This document shows, in pieces, positions 7,832 through 12,611 of a stretch of 12,611 nt of DNA; the first letter of the stretch is position 1, and every line of letters begins with the position of its first letter. Below the pieces are notes generated by a model. That model saw only the letters and a list, made by a program, of their open reading frames with translations, was not told where the DNA came from and made no database searches. This DNA is from an uncultured Bacteroidota bacterium (lineage in GTDB: Bacteria > Bacteroidota > Bacteroidia > Chitinophagales > Chitinophagaceae): the NCBI GenBank assembly GCA_946480675.1, contig CAMLKS010000031.1, positions 1-12,611 on the forward strand. Reading direction: 5' to 3'. The position numbers and the translations under genes were made by a program.

Positions 7832-7850
7832 AGCATTTATGCTTTGTTTT
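7832..7850 (+). terminator. Weak terminator-like hairpin between convergent genes
   Basis: AGCAT-TT-ATGCT followed by TTGTTTT lies in the 37-base gap between the beta-helix gene and idi, which converge. The stem is short and the loop small, so termination is likely inefficient in either direction; readthrough into the opposite gene is possible. Confidence 0.3.
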
Positions 7851-7863
7851 ATATGCCCCATAC

Positions 7864-8400
7864 TCAGGCAGCATGGTGTTGTTGCACATATTCCATAAAG
7901 CGCGGCATTGCCAGGTGGAACCAAGGGGTGAAGTCTTCCGGCTTTTCGTGCATCCAACGCTGTAAATCAGCAGCTGCTATAAACTTGTAGTCGTTCGCTT
8001 CTTCGGCATTCGGTTTCACATCACCATCGTAAGTGCCAAAGTATATATGGTCGTACTCGTTCTCTATCAGTTCATTGCTCACATCCGCTTTATAGCGTAG
8101 GGTGAAGATAGGCTCCAGGTCACAGTCAAATCCCATTTCTTCCTTCAGGCGCCTGTGTGCAGCGTGCAGCGTGCTTTCGCGTGGTGCCGGGTGAGAGCAG
8201 CAGGTATTGCTCCACAAACCACCTGAATGATATTTGCTGAAAGCCCGTTGTTGCAGTAGTATCTCGTTATTGCTGTTCAATATAAATACAGACAATGCAC
8301 GGTGCAATGCACCTGCACGGTGTGCCTGCAGTTTCTCCATTGTGCCCAGCCACTCATCCTGTTCATTCACCAGTATCACATGGTTTTCTATCGCCGCCAT
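7864..8400 (-). CDS. idi: Isopentenyl-diphosphate delta-isomerase, type I
   Basis: This 178-residue Nudix-fold enzyme interconverts IPP and DMAPP, the starter and extender of isoprenoid synthesis. Aligning by eye to E. coli Idi, the catalytic Cys is C68 in SNTCCSHP and the catalytic Glu is E115 in IENEYDH; metal ligands are expected at H27, H33, H70, E113 and E115. The Nudix-like stretch RRLKEEMGF (83-91) and the C-terminal FTPWFHLAMPRF are also typical. Length matches the family. It is the last gene of the carotenoid operon, 10 bases after crtB, and raises DMAPP supply for the pathway. A TAACTTTG sequence overlapping the crtB stop could give an additional internal promoter. Type I is certain from the Cys/Glu motifs; the flavin-dependent type II enzyme is unrelated. 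Confidence 0.95.
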   Translation of the reverse strand: MAAIENHVILVNEQDEWLGTMEKLQAHRAGALHRALSVFILNSNNEILLQQRAFSKYHSGGLWSNTCCSHPAPRESTLHAAHRRLKEEMGFDCDLEPIFTLRYKADVSNELIENEYDHIYFGTYDGDVKPNAEEANDYKFIAAADLQRWMHEKPEDFTPWFHLAMPRFMEYVQQHHAA

Positions 8401-8405
8401 AGGTG

Positions 8406-8413
8406 CAAAGTTA
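8406..8413 (-). promoter_or_regulatory. Possible internal -7 element for idi
   Basis: TAACTTTG on the minus strand matches TAnnTTTG exactly and includes the crtB stop codon. The expected transcript start would fall at or next to the idi ATG, that is, a leaderless message. No convincing TTG-type -33 box is found 17-21 bases upstream, so this is tentative. Confidence 0.28.
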
Positions 8414-9250
8414 TAGAAGGTTCAGCCTGTTATTGACACCTGCTGTAAATACGATGAACATTTTTTCATAATCGGGTACCCGCACACGCTGTTCCAGCAC
8501 CGATTGCGGTTGCATGCGTTGTATTTTCCTGAACAATGCATAATAATACCGGTATGCGGTATAAACTCCCAAACGTGCTTTCCATGGCAGCTTACGTATA
8601 CCTGTGAGTGCAGCTTTAAAATCGGCTTCTATGTCGTATTCTATCTTCTTCTTGCTCTGTATATCAAAGCGGTAAAAATCCAGCTCCGGAAAATAGGTGC
8701 GGTTCAGGTTGTTGTAGTCCGACTGTATATCCCGCAGGAAATTTATCTTCTGAAAGGCTGCGCCGAGTTTCCTCGCACCTTGTTGCAATTCTGCATACTT
8801 CTTCATGTCTCCTTCGCAAAACACGCAGAGGCACATCAGCCCCACCACTTCTGCCGAACCATATACATATTCATCCAGTTCATGTGCAGTGTTATATTCC
8901 GTTTTGTGCAGGTCCAGCTTCATGCTGTGCAGGAAGGCGGTGATGAGTTCATAAGGTATGTTATATGTATGCACCACGTACTGAAAGCTATGCAGCACCG
9001 GGTTCAGGCTGATACCACGCGATACCGCCAGCCAGGTATCACGTTCAAATTCATCCAGCAGAGCTGTCTTATCGTGTTCGTGAAAGGTATCTACTATTTC
9101 ATCTGCCAGCCTTACAAAGCCATAGATATCATGTATCGGCCCTCGCAGGTCTTTATGCAACAGCTTAATGGCGCTTGAAAAAGACGTGCTGTATTGCTGC
9201 GTTATTATCTTGCTGCAGGCATGGCTCACACTATGAAAAATGGACATCAT
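8411..9250 (-). CDS. crtB: Phytoene synthase (squalene/phytoene synthase family)
   Basis: The 279-residue protein is a head-to-head prenyl synthase. The first Mg-diphosphate motif is D50-E-I-V-D54 within YGFVRLADEIVD, and the second is D174-I-Q-S-D178 within INFLRDIQSDYNNLNRTYFP. The S-T-S-F near residue 21-24 and the EVVGLMC segment at 134-140 are further family marks. It condenses two GGPP to phytoene; the neighbouring CrtI argues for this over squalene or dehydrosqualene (CrtM-type, from FPP) synthesis, although sequence alone cannot exclude the latter. The start is only 4 bases after the crtI stop, and two adjacent ATGs (9250 and 9247) are possible starts. It is part of the sigma-crtI-crtB-idi operon. 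The protein is mostly alpha-helical and expected at the inner face of the membrane. Confidence 0.92.
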   Translation of the reverse strand: MMSIFHSVSHACSKIITQQYSTSFSSAIKLLHKDLRGPIHDIYGFVRLADEIVDTFHEHDKTALLDEFERDTWLAVSRGISLNPVLHSFQYVVHTYNIPYELITAFLHSMKLDLHKTEYNTAHELDEYVYGSAEVVGLMCLCVFCEGDMKKYAELQQGARKLGAAFQKINFLRDIQSDYNNLNRTYFPELDFYRFDIQSKKKIEYDIEADFKAALTGIRKLPWKARLGVYTAYRYYYALFRKIQRMQPQSVLEQRVRVPDYEKMFIVFTAGVNNRLNLL

Positions 9251-9254
9251 AAGC

Positions 9255-10733
9255 TCAGGCAGTTTTGAGTGTTTTCTTTTTAAGAATCTGTTTGGCTACT
9301 ATCTCTCCCGATATCAGAGCAGGCGGCACACCTGGTCCTGGTACAGTCAGTTGCCCGGCATAATACAGGTTGCGCAGCTTTTTATTGCGTATAGATGGTT
9401 TGAGTAATGCAGTTTGTCGCAGTGTATTGGCCAGGCCATAAGCATTACCCTTAAAGGCATTATAGTCGGTTACAAAATCGTTGTGTGCATAACTGCGCAT
9501 GTAGGTAATATGCGGCTTTATGTTAATGCCTGTACGCTGCGCTATACGCGCTATTGCTGTGTCTAAATACTGATTGCGTATGGCTTCAGTATCTTCCATA
9601 CCCGGTGCTACCGGTATCAGTATGAAAAGGTTCTCACATCCTTCCGGCGCTACGCTTGCATCTGTTTTTGATGGGCAGCATAAGTACATGAGCGGGTCAT
9701 CGGGCCATGCCGGTTTTGTGTACAGCGCTGCAGCGTGCGCATCGAAGGATGCATCAAAAAACAGGTTGTGGTGTTGCAGTTGTTCTATTTTTCTATCGAT
9801 GCCTACATAATACAATAGGCACGATGGAGCCATCTCGCGCTTATCCCAATAGCCATCGCTGTAGTTCCTGTATGCATCCGGTAATAGTTCCGTTTCTGCA
9901 TGATGGTAATCGCAGGCAAGGATGATATTATCTGCATTCAGGTCTTGCCTGTCGGTAGATACAATGCCCGCTTCATTGCCCCATGCTTTGATGCCGGTGA
10001 CGGTTTCATTAAATTGAAATGTTACACCCAGCTCTTCTGCCAACTGATGCATGGCATTCGCTACCTGCACCATGCCACCCATAGGATACCAGGTACCCAG
10101 CTTCATGTCAGCATAGTTCATCATGCTGTATAATGCCGGTGTATTGCGTGGCAATGCACCGAGGAATAATATCGGAAACTCTACCAATTGCTGCAGCTTG
10201 GGGTGCTTGAAATACCGGCGTACATGTTTATGCATCGATGTCAGCATATCTATGCGCAACAGTGAGCGTACTACATCTGTACGCATGAACTCTGTAACGG
10301 ATAACCCAGGTTGATATATAAAATGATTGAAAGCTGCGTCGTATTTATAAGCAGCTTCTTTCAGAAAGGCATCCAGCTTTTCAGCTGCACCTGTTTCGTG
10401 TTGTTCAAACAGGCTACGTAGTTCCCGGTAATCACTGGGAATATCCGTCATCCCATCTTCCCAGAATACGCGGTAAGAGGGCGATAATCTTTCCAACTGA
10501 TAGTAGTCGGCAGGTGTTTTGCCAAATTGTGCAAAGAACCGTTCGAATACATCGGGCATCCAGTACCAACTGGGCCCCATATCGAAGGTGAAGCCATTTG
10601 CCGCAAATGCCCGTGCCCTGCCACCGGGTGTGCTATGTTTTTCAACCACTGTCACCTGTACACCTTCTTTTGCAAGAAAGCATGCGGCCGACATGCCCGC
10701 AAACCCACTCCCTATGACGATAGCTTTTTTCAA
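9255..10733 (-). CDS. crtI: Phytoene desaturase (CrtI-type, FAD)
   Basis: At 492 residues it matches bacterial CrtI. The FAD-binding Rossmann motif G8-S-G-F-A-G13 with the acidic E31 at the end of strand two is followed by PGGRAR (36-41) and DMGPS (51-55). The C-terminal block NLYYAGQLTVPGPGVPPA (about 454-471) with GEIVAKQI is the diagnostic CrtI signature. It introduces double bonds into phytoene to give neurosporene or lycopene; the number of desaturation steps cannot be read. Carotene ketolases and saturases of the same superfamily (CrtO, CrtN, CrtD) are alternatives, but its adjacency to crtB favours CrtI. It is the second gene of the operon: 19 bases after the sigma factor and 4 before crtB, so strict cotranslation with crtB is likely. 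Confidence 0.92.
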   Translation of the reverse strand: MKKAIVIGSGFAGMSAACFLAKEGVQVTVVEKHSTPGGRARAFAANGFTFDMGPSWYWMPDVFERFFAQFGKTPADYYQLERLSPSYRVFWEDGMTDIPSDYRELRSLFEQHETGAAEKLDAFLKEAAYKYDAAFNHFIYQPGLSVTEFMRTDVVRSLLRIDMLTSMHKHVRRYFKHPKLQQLVEFPILFLGALPRNTPALYSMMNYADMKLGTWYPMGGMVQVANAMHQLAEELGVTFQFNETVTGIKAWGNEAGIVSTDRQDLNADNIILACDYHHAETELLPDAYRNYSDGYWDKREMAPSCLLYYVGIDRKIEQLQHHNLFFDASFDAHAAALYTKPAWPDDPLMYLCCPSKTDASVAPEGCENLFILIPVAPGMEDTEAIRNQYLDTAIARIAQRTGINIKPHITYMRSYAHNDFVTDYNAFKGNAYGLANTLRQTALLKPSIRNKKLRNLYYAGQLTVPGPGVPPALISGEIVAKQILKKKTLKTA

Positions 10734-10752
10734 CGTGCGTGAAGTTATTTGT

Positions 10753-11250
10753 TTATCGGTCCAGTTGAGACATTAATGTTTTCCGTGCAAAGTGTATCCG
10801 GCTTTTAACAGTTCCAAGTGGTTCCTGCAGCAGATCGGCTATCTCCTGGTATTTATAGCCGGTATAGTGTAGCTCGAAAGACAGGCGGAATATTTGCGGC
10901 AGTTCATCTATAGCCTTTTTTACCTCCCCAAGGCGCGCGTTGTTCCAGCCTTCATTATATACCGCTTTTTGGGTGCTGTACATCAAGGCATCGCTCGGAA
11001 CATCGCCCGATACCTTGAAGAATTTTTTACTGCGCCGGTAGTTATTGATGAAAATATTCCGCATTATAGTGTAGAGCCATGCCTTCAGGTTGGTGCCAAA
11101 CTGGTATTTCTCCTTGTTCATCAGGGCGCGCATCATGGTTTCCTGGAAGAGGTCCTGCGCATCTTCATGATCGCGTGTAAGCGTTATTGCATAAGGCTTC
11201 AGAAAGTCGCCGTGGCGCACTACCATGTTATTAAAGTCAGTAGCAGTCAT
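10753..11250 (-). CDS. ECF-type RNA polymerase sigma factor, first gene of the carotenoid operon
   Basis: The 165-residue protein has the two-domain layout of ECF sigma factors. Region 2 spans roughly 15-76 with DAQDLFQETMM-like core (here HEDAQDLFQETMMRAL, 28-43), LKAWLYTIMRNIFINNYRR (55-73); region 4 spans roughly 108-163 with YQEIADLLQEPLGTVKSRI (134-152) as the helix-turn-helix. Region 1.1 and 3 are absent. No anti-sigma gene lies beside it, so it may be controlled by the amount made. It precedes crtI by 19 bases and so would be expressed together with its likely targets, allowing positive feedback. Streptomyces LitS, an ECF factor next to the B12 regulator LitR, is a parallel arrangement. 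The ATG follows a T/A-rich leader (GTTAAACAAAAATGT) with no clear ribosome-binding site, as usual in this phylum. Confidence 0.9.
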   Translation of the reverse strand: MTATDFNNMVVRHGDFLKPYAITLTRDHEDAQDLFQETMMRALMNKEKYQFGTNLKAWLYTIMRNIFINNYRRSKKFFKVSGDVPSDALMYSTQKAVYNEGWNNARLGEVKKAIDELPQIFRLSFELHYTGYKYQEIADLLQEPLGTVKSRIHFARKTLMSQLDR

Positions 11251-11263
11251 ACATTTTTGTTTA

Positions 11264-11290
11264 ACTGTTTATGATGTAAAATTAAACAGT
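11264..11290. repeat. Inverted repeat overlapping the predicted -7 box
   Basis: ACTGTTTA (11264-11271) and TAAACAGT (11283-11290) are perfect complements separated by 11 bases, so the arm centres are 19 bases apart, close to two helical turns. It covers the predicted -7 box at 11277-11284, the position expected of a repressor site. Confidence 0.6.
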
Positions 11291-11306
11291 CGTGCCATCT
11301 GCCAAA
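11277..11306 (-). promoter_or_regulatory. Candidate promoter of the sigma-crtI-crtB-idi operon
   Basis: On the minus strand TTTG (11306-11303), 18 bases, then TAATTTTA (11284-11277) match the phylum's -33/-7 pattern except the final base of the -7 box. The predicted transcript start is near 11270, leaving about 20 bases of leader. Confidence 0.42.
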
Positions 11307-11360
11307 ATAGTTTTTGTTTATAGTTACTATGGCGTTTGTTAAACAAGATGTGCAAGCATA

Positions 11361-11375
11361 TGGGTTCGCGACCCA
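11361..11375. repeat. Short GC-rich hairpin in the regulator-sigma gap
   Basis: TGGGT and ACCCA flank TCGCG about 36 bases beyond the MerR stop. No T-run follows on the minus strand, so it is at best a weak terminator or processing site for the upstream regulator message. Confidence 0.35.
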
Positions 11376-11410
11376 ATGGCCGTTAGCGTATATATTAGAT
11401 GAGAAAGGAT

Positions 11411-12292
11411 TTAACTAAGGTTCGGGATATAATTCTTAACCTGCTGCAAGGAATAAAAAGGCACTATGTGCGGGTGGCTCTGCAGTTTGGCATGCTTCAG
11501 CATACTGCCCGATACGAGGATAGTGATGCCGGGTAAGGTCTCGGTCAGTTTCTTCAGATACTTATTGCTGTCAAATTCGGAAGCCACAGATGTAAGGTGG
11601 ATAAAAGCATAATCCGGCTTTTTCATTTCTGCGGCCAGTTGCACATCTTTTACCGGCGAATTAGGGCCAAGATAGATGGGTTTCTTTCCATGCTTCAGCA
11701 AAAGGTAGTGCACATACATCAGGCCAATGTCGTGTATCTCTCCTTCCGGAAGGAATAATAGTACAGATGGGCCGGCATCCGGATTTTTAGGCAATTGCTC
11801 TATAGCAAGGGCCAGTTTGCGATACACGATATTGCTCATAATATGCTCCTGCGCCGGAAATATGCGGTCGGTCATCCACATGATGCCCACCTTTTCCAGG
11901 AAGGAAAACAGTAGGCGTTCCACAGCCATCTCTATACCGTTCTTTTTAATATAGGCGGTTATCAGCGCTTCAAAGAGGTCGGTATCCAGAGTCAGCATTG
12001 TTTCCAGCATCTTGTTTACCTGTGCCTGCAGCTGGAATTCCTGATCGTTTATCTTGTTGATTACATTATTGATCTCCGCTTCGCTCATTTCCTGTATGCG
12101 CGATATCTTATAACCGTAATCATTAAGGAGGGCTATACGTAGCGCATACTTCAGGTCGGTAGCATCATAATACCGGATATTGGTTGGGGTACGCTTAGGT
12201 TGCAATATGCCATAGCGTTGCTCCCATATGCGTATGGTATGTGCTTTGATGCCTGTCAGGTTTTCTATATCCCTGATGCTGAAACGGTTCAT
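11411..12292 (-). CDS. MerR-type regulator with B12-binding domain, CarH/LitR-like putative photoreceptor
   Basis: The 293-residue protein (from ATG 12292) has a MerR DNA-binding domain at 1-70 (FSIRDIENLTGIKAHTIRIW, wing PKRTPTNIRYYD), a helical bundle at ~85-165 and a Rossmann-type B12 domain at ~174-293. The bundle contains W139-x9-E149-H150, the W-x9-EH cap motif that in Thermus CarH packs on the adenosyl group. The B12 domain has E185-I-H187-D-I-G190, the E/D-x-H-x-x-G motif whose His is the lower cobalt ligand. In CarH, AdoB12-bound tetramers repress carotenoid genes in the dark and light photolysis releases them. The residue after the Trp is Met140, where Thermus CarH has the His that ligates cobalt after photolysis. 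The in-frame GTG at 12310 is less likely since MNRFSIRDIE is a typical N-terminus. The gene sits 36 bases after the SRPBCC gene and upstream of the crt operon it likely controls. Confidence 0.88.
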   Translation of the reverse strand: MNRFSIRDIENLTGIKAHTIRIWEQRYGILQPKRTPTNIRYYDATDLKYALRIALLNDYGYKISRIQEMSEAEINNVINKINDQEFQLQAQVNKMLETMLTLDTDLFEALITAYIKKNGIEMAVERLLFSFLEKVGIMWMTDRIFPAQEHIMSNIVYRKLALAIEQLPKNPDAGPSVLLFLPEGEIHDIGLMYVHYLLLKHGKKPIYLGPNSPVKDVQLAAEMKKPDYAFIHLTSVASEFDSNKYLKKLTETLPGITILVSGSMLKHAKLQSHPHIVPFYSLQQVKNYIPNLS

Positions 12293-12328
12293 ATCTGCTG
12301 TAATACCCACGGTAGTAGCATTTCAAGG

Positions 12329-12611
12329 TTAAACATTCAATGAAACTGAATTGTTTGGCGCCTTACTGAAAAGCGATTCGATCTGCCGGTACCGGTAGTC
12401 AAATATACCTTCTAATTGGCGTTTCAGGAAAAGGCGGTGCGCCAGGTTGCCAATAAAATAGAATGGCAGGCGATAATGCACCAGGTCGGTCATCCATACG
12501 CCTTCTGCTGTTGCTTCAAAATAGTGCTGGTGATGCCACAGGCTGTAAGGCCCTATGCGTTGCTCATCCACAAATCTCTTATGGCGTTCCACATGGGTTA
12601 TCTCTGTCATC
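12329..12611 (-). CDS. SRPBCC-family protein, C-terminal part (5' end outside window)
   Basis: About 93 C-terminal residues are visible; the frame continues past the window edge. The pattern EITHVERHKRFVDEQ, GPYSLWHHQHYFE, GVWMTDLVHYRLPFYFIG and LEGIFDYRYRQIESLF is that of the SRPBCC ligand-binding (START-like) proteins of the COG4276 type, a fold with a hydrophobic cavity. The biochemical role is not known. Proteins of this type are often seen near photolyase and LitR/CarH-like loci. It is directly upstream of and codirectional with the B12-MerR gene, so both are probably on one transcript. The first visible Met is internal rather than the start. A role in binding a carotenoid, lipid or cobalamin-related ligand is speculation. 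Confidence 0.8.
   Translation of the reverse strand, partial: MTEITHVERHKRFVDEQRIGPYSLWHHQHYFEATAEGVWMTDLVHYRLPFYFIGNLAHRLFLKRQLEGIFDYRYRQIESLFSKAPNNSVSLNV

Larger units (their letters stand above)
11254..11346. promoter_or_regulatory. Candidate operator region with clustered TAAACA/TGTTTA hexamers
   Basis: Five copies of TAAACA occur here: minus strand at 11263-11258, 11271-11266 and 11320-11315; plus strand at 11283-11288 and 11340-11345. Related features are TTTACA (minus 11280-11275), a repeated TTTTTGTTTA (11254-11263 and 11311-11320) and the palindrome TTGTTAAACAA (11336-11346). The T-n-T-A-C-A consensus published for Thermus CarH is similar in kind. The cluster lies in the 160 bases between the MerR/B12 gene and the sigma factor. 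Binding by the regulator is inference. Confidence 0.5.

Noticed and set aside
8504..9178. Long open frame antisense to crtB (224 codons)
   Set aside because: It lies wholly inside a confidently identified gene, its translation is Cys- and Ile-rich with no recognisable domain, and it looks like a codon-bias shadow.
11361..11375. tRNA T-arm-like sequence GGGTTCGCGACCC as a possible tRNA or attachment-site remnant
   Set aside because: The loop does not fit the TTCRANY rule, no acceptor, D or anticodon arms are found around it, and there are no integrase or direct repeats nearby.
12293..12310. GTG start for the MerR/B12 gene
   Set aside because: Adds six residues before a typical MerR N-terminus at ATG 12292 with no support from a ribosome-binding site.
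12329..12336. A TAAACA copy just upstream of the MerR/B12 gene as an autoregulatory site
   Set aside because: It is formed by the last Val codon and stop codon of the SRPBCC gene, is a single copy, and no promoter box accompanies it.

Overview
The window looks like a chromosomal segment from a Bacteroidota bacterium, most plausibly a Chitinophagaceae-like member. The reasons are the pair of a very large surface protein with a C-terminal sorting-type domain and a PorV/PorQ-type beta-barrel protein, promoter-like sequences of the TTTG...TAnnTTTG type, starts without clear Shine-Dalgarno sequences, and protein sequences close to those typical of that group. I see no rRNA, tRNA, CRISPR array, transposase or phage gene. 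Gene density is high and no gap exceeds about 165 bases.

Positions 1-5165 are transcribed rightwards: the 3' 1000 codons of a large secreted protein, a GC-rich hairpin, a PorV/PorQ-family protein, a strong terminator, then greA and a HIT-family hydrolase as a tight pair ending in a bidirectional terminator. Positions 5170-6257 are leftward: a SAM-hydrolase/chlorinase-like (DUF62) protein whose stop overlaps an antibiotic-biosynthesis-monooxygenase (ABM) domain protein start region by 4 bases. From the divergent region 6258-6398 a beta-helix lipoprotein gene runs rightwards to 7826.

Positions 7864-12611 form a leftward carotenoid locus. In transcription order it holds an SRPBCC protein (cut by the window edge), a MerR-type regulator with a B12-binding domain, a 160-base regulatory gap, an ECF sigma factor, phytoene desaturase (crtI), phytoene synthase (crtB) and isopentenyl-diphosphate isomerase (idi). 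The last four are separated by only 19, 4 and 10 bases and are almost certainly one operon. Idi supplies the DMAPP/IPP balance, CrtB joins two GGPP to phytoene and CrtI desaturates it. No GGPP synthase, lycopene cyclase or hydroxylase gene is present here.

The most interesting part is control of this locus. The MerR protein carries the W-x9-EH adenosylcobalamin cap motif known from the CarH/LitR photoreceptors, which suggests light-dependent repression. The gap in front of the sigma gene carries five TAAACA hexamers (both strands) in about 90 bases, including an 8-base inverted repeat that lies directly over a predicted -7 box. The model I infer is: dark, regulator bound, operon off; light, AdoB12 photolysed, operon on, with the ECF sigma factor possibly amplifying. 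The sequence supports the architecture; light control itself is inference.
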